From NCBI RefSeq assembly GCF_000013025.1, contig NC_008358.1, positions 2,418,001 through 2,482,000 on the forward strand: a stretch of 64,000 bases of DNA, given 5' to 3'. The DNA comes from Hyphomonas neptunium ATCC 15444. Lineage in GTDB: Bacteria; Pseudomonadota; Alphaproteobacteria; Caulobacterales; Hyphomonadaceae. Position numbers and translations under genes: made by a program. Below, in pieces: positions 33,971 through 42,570 of this stretch (positions are counted from its first letter, which is position 1; each line of letters starts with the position of its first letter). Under the pieces are notes generated by a model. It did no database searches and was not told the DNA's origin. It worked only from the letters and a program-made list of their open reading frames with translations.

Positions 33971-34007
33971 CCCCTGACGGCGCCTGAATTTCAGGTACGA
34001 TCAGGGG
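33971..34007. other. Nested hairpin upstream of rnk
   Basis: Outer arms CCCCTGA (33971-33977) and TCAGGGG (34001-34007) enclose an inner stem CCTGAA (33983-33988) with TTCAGG (33990-33995), with symmetric five-base internal loops. It lies about 80 bases before the rnk start in a 217-base gap. It could be a leader-RNA structure or a protein site; no function known. Confidence 0.4.
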
Positions 34008-34107
34008 TTAGCAGCGTGCAGCAGCACGCGCAGCGGAAAGAAAAATAAGGGCTTTTGGGTGCCTCATACCCGCCAAGATGGCGTCGCGGGCGGTTTAGTC
34101 AACCCAC

Positions 34108-34590
34108 TCAGTCAGTCAGCCGCTCCGCCCAATCGCCCTTGCGAGCGCCTGGGCCGGCGTGGGGCGACACTTCTCTCGGGTCCAGCGCCTCCCCGCATTC
34201 CGAGCAGGTCAGCACGCTCCGGAAATCATGCCCGCAAGCCTGGTGCCGGTGAAGCACGGGCGGGCCTTTCTTGCCGGCATAATATGCGTCGCCCCAGTGT
34301 ACGAGGCTTATAATGACCGGATAAAGCGCAAGACCTTTCTCAGTGAGCCGGTATTCGTGCCGCAAGGGGGTTTGGCTGTAAGCCACCTTCTCCAGCACGC
34401 CATGATCGACCAGATGCTTCAGCCGCTCGGTCAGCACCCGCCGCGCAATGCCCAGCCGTTCCTGAAAGTCATCAAACCGGCGCACGCGAAGAAACGCTTC
34501 GCGCAGCACAAGCAACGTCCACCGGTCGCCCACCACCGCCATCGCCCGGGCCAGCGAGCAATTTTCCCGATCAAGTTCCTGCCACTTCAT
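34108..34590 (-). CDS. HxlR family transcriptional regulator
   Basis: 160 residues. ENCSLARAMAVVGDRWTLLVLREAFLRVRRFDDFQERLGIARRVLTERLKHLVDHGVLEK is the HxlR winged helix with the redox-capable Cys near residue 11. A C-terminal extension holds HRHQACGHDF and TCSECGEALD, which could bind zinc. HxlR proteins often sense aldehydes or quinones and control a neighbouring oxidoreductase. It is divergent from an SDR gene with a 68-base gap, so it probably controls it. Confidence 0.87.
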   Translation of the reverse strand: MKWQELDRENCSLARAMAVVGDRWTLLVLREAFLRVRRFDDFQERLGIARRVLTERLKHLVDHGVLEKVAYSQTPLRHEYRLTEKGLALYPVIISLVHWGDAYYAGKKGPPVLHRHQACGHDFRSVLTCSECGEALDPREVSPHAGPGARKGDWAERLTD

Positions 34591-34658
34591 GCATCGCTTT
34601 TTATCATTGACTTGGTCTTATTTCAAGACTTACTCATCGGAAAAAGAGGGAGGCAAAA

Positions 34659-35417
34659 ATGCCAGACCAGAAACGACCGGACAGAAACGCCACCTGCGCC
34701 ATCATCGGCGCGGGCGATTTCATCGGCTCCGCCATCGCCCACAAATTCGCGACCGAAGGCTACACCGTATTTGCAGGCCGCCGCACGGCAGAGAAGCTCG
34801 AGAAACTGAAAAGCGAGATTGAAGCGGCCGGTGGCAAATGCGTCGCGCGCGGCCTGGATGCGCGCAGGGAAGAAGATGTCACCGCCTTCCTGCAAGAGGC
34901 AGACGCTCATGCACCGCTGGAAGTCGTCATCTCCAATCCCGGCGCCAACGTAAACTTCCCCCTGCTCGACACCAGCGAGCGGGTCTTCTTCAAGGTGTGG
35001 GAAATGGCCTGCAAGGCGGGCTTCCTGACTGGCCGGGAGGCGGCCCGTTTGATGCTGGCGCGTGGCAAGGGCTCAATCTTCTTCACCGGGGCAACTGCCA
35101 GCCTGCGCGGCGGATCAGGCTACGCCGCCTTTGCCAGCGCCAAGGGCGGCCTGCGGCTGCTGGCTCAAGCCATGGCGCGCGAGCTTGGCCCCCAGAACAT
35201 CCATGTCGCTCACCTCATCATCGATGCAGGGGTCGATACAGATTTCGTCCGGGACCGGATCAAGTCTGCTCGCGGCGAAGAAGCGGTTGCCGCTCTGGCG
35301 CCGGACACCCTCATGGAGCCGGCCTCCATCGCCGACGCCTACTGGTATCTCCATCAGCAGAACCGCGATGCCTGGACATTCGAGATGGACCTGCGCCCCT
35401 ATAAGGAAACCTGGTAA
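34659..35417 (+). CDS. Atypical short-chain dehydrogenase/reductase lacking the active-site Tyr
   Basis: 252 residues with a Rossmann fold: CAIIGAGDFIGSAIAHKFATEGYTVFAGRR is an incomplete glycine-rich motif. Where classical SDRs have YxxxK, this one reads FASAK in GYAAFASAKGGLRLLAQAMARELG, so Phe replaces the catalytic Tyr while Lys stays. A subgroup of SDRs (SDR_c10) is known with these changes; its chemistry is unsettled. The stop overlaps the ATG of the next gene (TAATG), and the HxlR regulator is divergent. Confidence 0.87.
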   Translation: MPDQKRPDRNATCAIIGAGDFIGSAIAHKFATEGYTVFAGRRTAEKLEKLKSEIEAAGGKCVARGLDARREEDVTAFLQEADAHAPLEVVISNPGANVNFPLLDTSERVFFKVWEMACKAGFLTGREAARLMLARGKGSIFFTGATASLRGGSGYAAFASAKGGLRLLAQAMARELGPQNIHVAHLIIDAGVDTDFVRDRIKSARGEEAVAALAPDTLMEPASIADAYWYLHQQNRDAWTFEMDLRPYKETW

Positions 35418-36013
35418 TGAAAACCGTAGAATTCCAGTTCGATTTCGGCAGCCCGAATGCCTATCTCGCCCACCGCATCATCCCGCAGATCGAAGCGCGC
35501 ACCGGCGCCACCTTCGTCTACACGCCCGTGCTTCTCGGCGGCCTCTTCAAGCTAACCAACAATCAGTCACCGATGATGGCGTTCGCCGGCATTCCCAACA
35601 AGGTGGCCTATGAAAATCTCGAGATGCGCCGCTTCATCACGCGTCACAACATTCCCTTCCAGATGAACCCGCATTTCCCCGTCAACACGTTGCTGCTGAT
35701 GCGGATGGCCACGGCCGCGGCAATGGATGGCGGCCTCCCGGAATATTTGGAAGCGGCCTACCGTCTGATGTGGGAAACTCCAAAGAAGATGGACGATCCC
35801 CAGATCGTGGCGACCGAACTCACAGCCGCAGGCATTGACGCTGAGCGCCTGATGAAGCGCGCTCAGGAAGATGAGGTGAAACAGCGTCTTATGGCAACCA
35901 CCGAGGCAGCCGCCAAACGCGGCGCCTTCGGCAGCCCAACCTTCTTCGTCGGCGATGACATCTATTTCGGAAAAAACACGCTCCGTGAAATCGAAGACCG
36001 CCTCGCAGGCTGA
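35417..36013 (+). CDS. 2-hydroxychromene-2-carboxylate isomerase / GST-kappa-like (DsbA fold)
   Basis: 198 residues. FDFGSPNAYLAHRIIPQIEARTGA, YTPVLLGGLFKLTNN and FGSPTFFVGDDIYFGKNTL are characteristic of the HCCA isomerase/GST-kappa family, which uses glutathione; the Ser in FGSPNAY is the catalytic position. In naphthalene degradation these isomerise a ring-opened intermediate; most genomic copies have unknown substrates. Co-translated with the atypical SDR, so both likely process one aromatic or carbonyl compound sensed by the HxlR protein. Confidence 0.9.
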   Translation: MKTVEFQFDFGSPNAYLAHRIIPQIEARTGATFVYTPVLLGGLFKLTNNQSPMMAFAGIPNKVAYENLEMRRFITRHNIPFQMNPHFPVNTLLLMRMATAAAMDGGLPEYLEAAYRLMWETPKKMDDPQIVATELTAAGIDAERLMKRAQEDEVKQRLMATTEAAAKRGAFGSPTFFVGDDIYFGKNTLREIEDRLAG

Positions 36014-36037
36014 GTCGCTCACGAATCCGTGATCACC

Positions 36038-36068
36038 AAACGGGCAGGCCGAGGGCTTGCCCGTTTTT
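36038..36068 (+). terminator. Rho-independent terminator
   Basis: Stem AAACGGGCAGGC with GGCTTGCCCGTTT (one G:T pair), followed by a T run, 25 bases after the isomerase stop. Confidence 0.85.
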
Positions 36069-36206
36069 GTTGCGGGCGCGCACAAAGAAACCGCATCAAA
36101 CTCCCGATCTGGAATAATCTCTACAGATTGGCGTCAAAATAATTGCACCGCTCCTTCTGAGGCGCACTTTGGCCCTGCCAGTCAAAGAGCCGCCAAGGAG
36201 CGCAGC

Positions 36207-38594
36207 ATGCATCAAACTAACCGCAGCTATCTGAAATCCGGAATCAGCAGCCTTGTCCTGATAAGCTTTGCGAGCATGCTGCCCGCTATTGCGCAGACGG
36301 CAGACGCTCCCGCTACGGATGAAGATGCCGTGATGGAAGCGGTGGTCGTCGAAGGCCGGCGTATTTCACAGACAGACCTCGCGATCGGTCTGGGTGAGGC
36401 CACCAATACGGTGGCCGTGACACGCGAAGAACTTCTCTCCGCGCCGGGCGGTATTTCCGGTCTCAAGATGCTGGAAACCCTGCCCGGCTTCAACGTCCAG
36501 ACCGACGGCGCGCTCGGCCTCTACGAGTTTGGCAACTCGGTCACGGTTCGCGCTTTTAACCTTCAGCAGATCGGCTTCGTGCTCGATGGTGTGCCAATGG
36601 GCCGCTCGGACGCTTTCGGTGGCAGCCCGATTTTCCGCTATGTCGATAACGAAAACCTCGGCTCCGTCGTTGCCTCCCCCGGCGCTGGCGACGTCTCCCT
36701 GCCCAGTTACGCTTCGCTTGGCCCGATTGTGTCTTACAACACCATCCTGCCCAGCGAAGAGATGGGCGGCATGGCCGCGATTACGATCGGCGATGACAAT
36801 CTCCAGCGCACCTTCCTCAAGCTCGAAACCGGCCGCATTGGCGGCTTCTCCGCCTATTTCAGCCGCTCCAAGACCGACAGCGACCTGTGGCGCGGCGCAG
36901 GCACCATCGACCGGGAACACCTGGAAGGCAAACTGCGCTACGACTTCCAGAACGACGCCTATCTCCAGGCTGGATACGTCAGCAACAACTTCTTCGACTA
37001 CGACTCCCCGTCGATGTCCCGCACGCTATACAACACGGCCGGGCGTGATTATGGCTATGAGGGGTCAGTTTCAGACAGCTGCATCGCCCCCGTTGGCAAT
37101 GTCTATGACTTCAACGGTGACGGCGTCATTGACGACAGTGACTTCGAACCCGTCTTCACGAGTTCAACCTGCCTGAGCTATTATGAAGACCGCATCAACA
37201 TCCGCGATGACGTACTCTACTCCCTGAAAGGCGGTCTGCCGATCACGGAGAATCTGAGCGTCGAAGCCACAGCCTATTATGAAGACAAGGATGGCTACGG
37301 CGTCTCTCCTGATGGCTACGACTTCAGCCGGGGCGTATTTCTCCGCCAGGAAGCCCTGGGCCTTCCCGTCGTTCATCCGCGCGGGGTCCAGTACGGCCTC
37401 TCGGGCGTCGGCGGTATCCGCAAAGGCATCACCGGCGGCCTGACCTGGGATGTCGCCAATCACACCCTGCAAATCGGCGGGTGGATCGAGGACGAAGAAT
37501 ACAACCGCACCCAGCTGCGCCTGAACAAGACAGGCGGCTCTGCGGATGGCGACATCATCGCGGATGAAGTTGTCTATTTCCGCCGCGCCTACCAGTCGAT
37601 CCGCGAAACCACGCAGATCTATGTCAAAGACACCGTCCGCCTGCTGGACGACAGGCTCGCTGTCGAGCTTGGCCTGAAGATGCTCAGCATCGACTACTCG
37701 CTCGATGGCTTTCGCGACTTTGCAGACTATGAAGCGTTCGGGCCTCAATTCATCGAGGCCGACTATGAGAGCGACCCGCTGCCGATGATCGGTGCGGTGT
37801 ACGATCTGACCGGAACAGACCAGATCTTCGCTTCCTATTCTCAGAACTACGCACTTCCCCGCGGCGCAGACGACATCTTCTCAACGGCGACCCCCTTCGA
37901 TGCCCCGGCGCCCGATGCTGAAGAATCCCAGAACTATGAAGTCGGTATCCGGACAAACCGGCCAACCTTCAACGGCGCCGTGTCAGTCTTTTACACCCAG
38001 TTCGACAACCGCCTTGTCACCGGGAACGTAACCGACCCCGCCACGCTTCAGCCTGAACCCTTCTATATCAATGCCGGCGGCACCACGGCTTACGGTTTTG
38101 AACTCTCCGGCGTCTGGCAGCCTGAATTCTTCAACAACCAGCTCTACGCAGACGCCAACCTTACCTACAACCACGCCGAACTCGACGATGGCTTCGGTCT
38201 CAACACCGACGGCAGCCAGACCAATCCTGGCGGCAGCCTTCTCGCCGACAGCCCGGAATGGCTGTTCACGGGCGGCGTCACCTGGGAGCCGACCGAATGG
38301 CTCGTGGCCAACGTCTCGACCAAATACACCGGCGAACGGTATGCCGACTTTGCCGAAGGCGCCTATCAGACCGACAACGTCATGGAGAGCTATTTCCTCT
38401 GGAGTGGCTATGTAGATCTTGGCGGCCCGAATAATTTCGGCCTGCCGGAAAATGTCAGCCTGCGGTTCAACGTCGACAACATCTTCGACGAAGACACCCT
38501 CGCCTTCACCTTCACGACAACCGGCACAGGCGCCGCCGCCTATCGCCCGCTGAACCCGCGCACTGCGCAGGTGACACTCACCGCGAGGTTCTGA
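36207..38594 (+). CDS. TonB-dependent receptor with an EF-hand-like loop
   Basis: 795 residues. Signal peptide ending SMLPAIAQT, then an EVVV-type box (MEAVVVEGRR), a plug (LKMLETLPGFNVQTDGALGL, VTVRAFNLQQIGFVLDGVPMG, VVASPGAGDVSLPSYASLGP) and a long barrel ending VTLTARF. Near residue 300, DFNGDGVIDDSD matches the 12-residue EF-hand calcium loop, in an external region bounded by two Cys. AAGGAG precedes ATG 36207. It is followed by a TauE/SafE permease and an exported aminotransferase, so it probably imports the substrate of that set. Not of the siderophore class by its plug. Confidence 0.9.
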   Translation: MHQTNRSYLKSGISSLVLISFASMLPAIAQTADAPATDEDAVMEAVVVEGRRISQTDLAIGLGEATNTVAVTREELLSAPGGISGLKMLETLPGFNVQTDGALGLYEFGNSVTVRAFNLQQIGFVLDGVPMGRSDAFGGSPIFRYVDNENLGSVVASPGAGDVSLPSYASLGPIVSYNTILPSEEMGGMAAITIGDDNLQRTFLKLETGRIGGFSAYFSRSKTDSDLWRGAGTIDREHLEGKLRYDFQNDAYLQAGYVSNNFFDYDSPSMSRTLYNTAGRDYGYEGSVSDSCIAPVGNVYDFNGDGVIDDSDFEPVFTSSTCLSYYEDRINIRDDVLYSLKGGLPITENLSVEATAYYEDKDGYGVSPDGYDFSRGVFLRQEALGLPVVHPRGVQYGLSGVGGIRKGITGGLTWDVANHTLQIGGWIEDEEYNRTQLRLNKTGGSADGDIIADEVVYFRRAYQSIRETTQIYVKDTVRLLDDRLAVELGLKMLSIDYSLDGFRDFADYEAFGPQFIEADYESDPLPMIGAVYDLTGTDQIFASYSQNYALPRGADDIFSTATPFDAPAPDAEESQNYEVGIRTNRPTFNGAVSVFYTQFDNRLVTGNVTDPATLQPEPFYINAGGTTAYGFELSGVWQPEFFNNQLYADANLTYNHAELDDGFGLNTDGSQTNPGGSLLADSPEWLFTGGVTWEPTEWLVANVSTKYTGERYADFAEGAYQTDNVMESYFLWSGYVDLGGPNNFGLPENVSLRFNVDNIFDEDTLAFTFTTTGTGAAAYRPLNPRTAQVTLTARF

Positions 38595-38640
38595 TCATGC
38601 CGTTGAAGCACCTATGCCTACCCAAGGGGATCACCGTCTC

Positions 38641-39585
38641 ATGATCCTTACCCCTGACACACTTCTCTTCATTGCCGCCATGCTTGCCGCCGGCGCCCTT
38701 GCCGGCTTCGTGGCTGGCCTGTTCGGAATCGGCGGCGGCTTCGTCGTCGTGCCCGCGCTCGCTTCGGTTCTCACTTTGCTGAGCGCCGGAGGCGATGCGA
38801 TCGCCAGCGACAAAATCATGCACGTCGCCATCGGCACATCTCTCGCCACTATTATCTTCACCTCGCTCCGCTCGGTGCAGGCCCACGCAAAGCGCGGCGC
38901 AGTCGACTTTGAAATATTGAAAAGCTGGACGCCCTGGGTGGTGACGGGGGTCGTGCTTGGCCTCTTTGTTGCGCAGTATCTTGACGGTCACGCCCTGAAG
39001 CTCACCTTCGGTGTCGGCGTGTTCATCATGGCCTGGCATTTCCTGTTTCCGGTTCTCACGCACCGGGGTCCAGTCGCCAACGAGATGCCCAAAGGCTTCA
39101 TGCGCGGCGGCCTCGGCAGCGTCCTGGGTGGTTATTGCACCCTGCTCGGTATTGGCGGGGGCACGCCCGCCGTCCTGATCATGACCCTCAGTGGGCAGCC
39201 GATGCACCGCGCTGTTGCCACAGCCGCCGGCTTTGGCACGATCATCGCCGTGCCCGGCACAATCGGCAGCATCATTGCCGGGCTTGGCCAAAGCGGCCTG
39301 CCCTTCGGGTCGCTTGGCTATGTCAACATCATCGCCGCAGTCGCCATCACGTCCATGAGCATGATCACCGCCCCTTGGGGCGTTGCCGCCGCCCACAGCC
39401 TCAATGCGGTGCATCTGCGCCGCGCGCTTGGGCTCTACCTGCTCGTCACGTCCAGCATCATGCTGGTCTCGGCCCTCTCGCCGCCCTCACGCACTGCGCC
39501 GCTTCTGGCCGATCCCGTGCCCGCGGTAACCACCATCAATGCCGACATTTCACTTTCCAATCAGGAGGAAGATCATGGGATATAG
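38641..39585 (+). CDS. TauE/SafE (TSUP) family membrane permease
   Basis: About 314 residues, roughly eight helices. Duplicated family motifs: GFVAGLFGIGGGFVVVPAL in the first half and LGGYCTLLGIGGGTPAVLIM in the second, plus HVAIGTSLATIIFTSLRS. The family moves sulfite, sulfoacetate, taurine-derived or other organic anions across the inner membrane. ATG 38641 has AAGGGGA ten bases upstream; an ATG at 38614 in frame is possible. It starts 46 bases after the TonB receptor and overlaps the next gene by 11 bases. Confidence 0.87.
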   Translation: MILTPDTLLFIAAMLAAGALAGFVAGLFGIGGGFVVVPALASVLTLLSAGGDAIASDKIMHVAIGTSLATIIFTSLRSVQAHAKRGAVDFEILKSWTPWVVTGVVLGLFVAQYLDGHALKLTFGVGVFIMAWHFLFPVLTHRGPVANEMPKGFMRGGLGSVLGGYCTLLGIGGGTPAVLIMTLSGQPMHRAVATAAGFGTIIAVPGTIGSIIAGLGQSGLPFGSLGYVNIIAAVAITSMSMITAPWGVAAAHSLNAVHLRRALGLYLLVTSSIMLVSALSPPSRTAPLLADPVPAVTTINADISLSNQEEDHGI

Positions 39586-40741
39586 ATTGACACGCCGCGG
39601 GCTGTTTTCAGCCGGCGCTGGCGTTGCCGCAGTTGGCCTCGCCGGCTGTACAACGACAACATCGGCTACCGCTGCAGCCGCCGAGGCGACCGGCGCATTT
39701 CCGGCCGAAGCATCCGGCCCTGCGCTGTTCGGACCGGAAGCCGGGCTGGCTCTGCTCTCGCGCAACGAAAACCCTTATGGCCCGGCGCCATCAGCCCTCA
39801 AGATGATCAGCAAAGCGGCTGAAAAGGGCGCCTATTACACTAACCAGGAAGCCATCGTTACGCTCAACAAGCTCATTGCTGACCGTCACGGGGTCTCACC
39901 CGAACAGATCGTCATCACCACCGGCTCGGGCGAAGCGCTCAGCGCGCTGGCCCTGATCTATGGCCCCAAAGGACCCATCGTCGCGCCGCGCCTCTTCTGG
40001 GATACCACCGCGCTCTATGCAGCCAAGCTGGGCATGGCAGAAATCATCCGTGTTCCACTGACCGAAGACATGGATATGGACCTGGCCGCCATCGACGCGG
40101 CCATCACGCCGGAAACCGGCATGGTACAGCTTTGCAATCCGAACAATCCCACCGGCATCGCCATGCCCGGCTCCGTCATCCGGGCTGCCGTCTCGAAGAT
40201 GGCCGCGAAAACTACCGTGGTTGTGGATGAAGCCTATATCGAACTTGTTGATGATGAAGCCTCGATGACCTGCGTGCCCCTTATCAAAGAAGGCAAGGAT
40301 GTCATCGTCACGCGCACTTTCTCGAAAATCTACGGTATGGCGGGCATCCGCGTCGGCTACACGATCTCGTCGGCAGAAACCGCCGAGAAGATCCGCTACA
40401 CGCAGATGTCCTGGACGCCGTGCACCTCCATCGCCGCCGCCATCGGCTGTTATGATGACACCGCCTTCCTTGACTATTCCAAGTCAAAGATCGTCGAAGC
40501 CCGCGAGATGATCACCACGACACTGGACGCGCTCGATCTCAAATACCTGAAATCACAGACCAACTTCGTTTACTTCCAGAGCGGCATGCCCGCTAACGAT
40601 CTGGCCAAAGCCATGGCTGCGGAGAAAATCTCAATCCGTGGACAGTACATGGATTACGTGCCGTGGAGCCGCGTTTCGACCGGCAAGATCCAAGATGTCG
40701 AGCGTTTCTGCAAAGCGTTGCCCCGGCTTGTAAACGCATGA
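39575..40741 (+). CDS. Exported (Tat/lipoprotein) PLP-dependent aminotransferase, HisC-like
   Basis: 388 residues. The N-terminus LTRRGLFSAGAG is a twin-arginine signal and ends in a lipobox-like GLAGC at about residue 25. The mature part is a fold-type I aminotransferase close to histidinol-phosphate aminotransferase: LSRNENPYGPAPSAL, TTGSGEALSALAL, CNPNNPTGIA, VVVDEAYIEL and FSKIYGMAGIRVGY with the PLP lysine. Tat export fits an enzyme that must carry a cytoplasmic cofactor. Its place after a TonB receptor and a TSUP permease suggests it transaminates an imported amino compound outside the cytoplasm. GGAGGAAG precedes the ATG. Confidence 0.9.
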   Translation: MGYRLTRRGLFSAGAGVAAVGLAGCTTTTSATAAAAEATGAFPAEASGPALFGPEAGLALLSRNENPYGPAPSALKMISKAAEKGAYYTNQEAIVTLNKLIADRHGVSPEQIVITTGSGEALSALALIYGPKGPIVAPRLFWDTTALYAAKLGMAEIIRVPLTEDMDMDLAAIDAAITPETGMVQLCNPNNPTGIAMPGSVIRAAVSKMAAKTTVVVDEAYIELVDDEASMTCVPLIKEGKDVIVTRTFSKIYGMAGIRVGYTISSAETAEKIRYTQMSWTPCTSIAAAIGCYDDTAFLDYSKSKIVEAREMITTTLDALDLKYLKSQTNFVYFQSGMPANDLAKAMAAEKISIRGQYMDYVPWSRVSTGKIQDVERFCKALPRLVNA

Positions 40742-40820
40742 CAGACGGCCACTCCGGAAACGCCTTAATAGTCTGCCTGCAGAACTTAAAGAATACGCAT
40801 CCGGAAAAGTGAGGTTTATG

Positions 40821-40850
40821 CCCGGATCGGTGAAATTTTATCGATCCGGG
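40821..40850. other. Hairpin in the gap before the diguanylate cyclase
   Basis: CCCGGATCG (40821-40829) pairs with CGATCCGGG (40842-40850), with a 12-base AT-rich loop. No T-run follows, so it is a weak terminator for the aminotransferase unit or an operator. The rest of 40742-40919 shows no gene. Confidence 0.45.
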
Positions 40851-40919
40851 ACAGTCCGGCTTCAGCACTCGTTATGCATAACAGCATGGTAACCAAGATG
40901 TCTGGGGGGACGTTTTTCC

Positions 40920-42029
40920 ATGCTCACCTATCCGCCGCCGCGCTTTGAACAGCAAAAATCGGAAGTGCTTCAACGCTACCGGATTCTGAAAAGCGAAACG
41001 GTGCACGACGCAAGCCATATCGCGCGCACAGCGGCGCTGGCTCTGGGAACCCCCATCGTCATCGCCGCCCTGAACGAACGCTACCGCGCATGGTATCGCG
41101 CGGCTCATGGCGTCACAGACAATGACTTTCACAATCTCCAGGAATTCTGCGCTTACGCAAACCTGTCCGACGATGCCTTCGCTGTAGCCGACGCTCGTCT
41201 GGAGCCCTATTTTGCCCGCGAGCCGGCAGTCATGGGCGCCCCGAATGTCGTGTTCTTTGCCGGCGCGCCCCTCAGCGATCCCGATGGCAAGCGCTTCGGC
41301 ACGCTCTGCCTGATAGGCAACCAGCCCCGCTCGCCGGCGCCCGGACAGATTGAACTCCTGAAAAGCATGGCGCATATCGTCAGCCAGGACATCTGCGTCC
41401 ACAGCGCCGGGCGCTACGCGGTCCAGGGCCTGATCAATGCCGAGGAAGAACGCTGCGCGCTTTACGATCTCGCCGTCACCGATCCTCTGACCAAAGCGCT
41501 CAACCACCGCGCCTTCTTCCGCTTTGCCGAGCGGGAAGTTCAGCGCGCCCAGCGCCACCACCACCCTGTCAGTGTGCTGATGTTTGACATCGACCATTTC
41601 AAGAAGGTGAATGATATTCACGGTCATGCGGCCGGCGATGAAGTCATAATCCGGCTCTCGCGTCTCGTCACCGAATGCGTGCGCGAGGCAGACCTGCTTG
41701 GCCGGCTGGGCGGCGAAGAGTTTGGTCTGATCCTGCCTGAAACCAGTCTCGAGGCGGCTGTGACGCTGGCTAACCGGCTGCGCGAAGCCGTGAAGGATCT
41801 CCGCTTCAAAAGCAGCGAAGGCACATTCGGCGTTACCATCAGCCTCGGCGTCAGCCAGCCCGGTGACACCGAGACCGACATTGTCCCCGCCCTCGATCGG
41901 GCGGACAAGGCCCTCTACCGTGCCAAGCGCTTCGGCAGAGACCGGGCGGAGCTCATGCCGCCGGCCATTGCCGAAAGCGCCTGCATCATTCAGCTGCCGC
42001 TAGCCCATCGGGCGAGCGACGCCGCCTGA
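40920..42029 (+). CDS. GAF-GGDEF diguanylate cyclase
   Basis: 369 residues. Residues about 25-165 look like a GAF sensor (ASHIARTAALALGTPIVIAALN, GAPLSDPDGKRFGTLCLIG). The GGDEF domain follows: VTDPLTKALNHRAFF, VLMFDIDHFKKVNDIHGHAAGDEVI, RLGGEEFGLILPE with the intact GGEEF site, and ALDRADKALYRAKRFGRD. It should make cyclic di-GMP from GTP. No EAL domain. An RxxD inhibitory site is not obvious: VREADLLGRL has R-EAD before GGEEF, which could serve. Single gene. Confidence 0.92.
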   Translation: MLTYPPPRFEQQKSEVLQRYRILKSETVHDASHIARTAALALGTPIVIAALNERYRAWYRAAHGVTDNDFHNLQEFCAYANLSDDAFAVADARLEPYFAREPAVMGAPNVVFFAGAPLSDPDGKRFGTLCLIGNQPRSPAPGQIELLKSMAHIVSQDICVHSAGRYAVQGLINAEEERCALYDLAVTDPLTKALNHRAFFRFAEREVQRAQRHHHPVSVLMFDIDHFKKVNDIHGHAAGDEVIIRLSRLVTECVREADLLGRLGGEEFGLILPETSLEAAVTLANRLREAVKDLRFKSSEGTFGVTISLGVSQPGDTETDIVPALDRADKALYRAKRFGRDRAELMPPAIAESACIIQLPLAHRASDAA

Positions 42030-42053
42030 CAGCAGTGCGAGTTCGGCGCCGGA

Positions 42054-42413
42054 TCAGCCGTCATCACCAGGCCGGCAGTCATCATCCCGCTTGCGGCGCA
42101 GCTCCTTGCCCGAAACGGCATTGAACTTCAGTTCCATGCAATGCCCGGTCGCGGTCAGGCCCGTCACCTCAATCCGGCGGTCATCCAGTTCATAGTCCAT
42201 CACCTCGAAGCCCTGCTCTGCCAGGCGCCGGGTTACCTCATCAAAGCTGGCGTGTTCGCTAATCGCATACTTGGCCGGGGTCGCAATGGGACCGGGTTCA
42301 GCCCCGGCGCCTTTCAGCGCCTCGCCCTGGGCCGAGCTTGTCCCGGCCCCCAGGCTGCCCGCTGCAAACATGCCCACAACAATCGCGCCAATCACATAAG
42401 GGGTGGTCTTCAT
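42054..42413 (-). CDS. Exported PepSY-like protein
   Basis: About 119 residues. Signal MKTTPYVIGAIVVGMFAAGSLGA, then a PepSY-type module: FDEVTRRLAEQGFEVMDYELDDRRIEVTGL, GHCMELKFNAVSGKELRRKRDDDC. Two Cys may form a disulfide. Start at ATG 42413 with AAAGGACG upstream. PepSY proteins are periplasmic modulators often encoded beside OmpR-type two-component systems; here it is divergent from such a set and shares a promoter region with direct repeats. Confidence 0.8.
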   Translation of the reverse strand: MKTTPYVIGAIVVGMFAAGSLGAGTSSAQGEALKGAGAEPGPIATPAKYAISEHASFDEVTRRLAEQGFEVMDYELDDRRIEVTGLTATGHCMELKFNAVSGKELRRKRDDDCRPGDDG

Positions 42414-42490
42414 GGTTTCGTCCTTTCGCAAACTGATGGCCGGTCTCTGGCGGCCTCGATTGCGATTTGACCCATCGTGGCTGACAGCTT

Positions 42491-42520
42491 CCTGCCCCGT
42501 CCTGTCAGGTTCCTGTCAGC
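42491..42520. promoter_or_regulatory. Direct repeats, candidate response-regulator binding site
   Basis: CCTGTCAGG (42501-42509) and CCTGTCAGC (42512-42520) are direct repeats 11 bases apart, preceded by a degenerate CCTGCCCCG (42491-42499), with the inverted CTGACAG at 42481-42487. OmpR-type regulators bind tandem half-sites at this spacing. The site lies between the two PepSY genes, next to the two-component genes. Confidence 0.62.
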
Positions 42521-42570
42521 ACATGTCTACGATATGACCGCCTTGACTGCTGAAAGGAGCGTTGTGTCCC

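Noticed and set aside
34591..34658. Search for an HxlR operator in the gap to the SDR gene
   Set aside because: Repeated ACTTG/CAAGACTT pieces are visible, but they do not form a convincing symmetric site.
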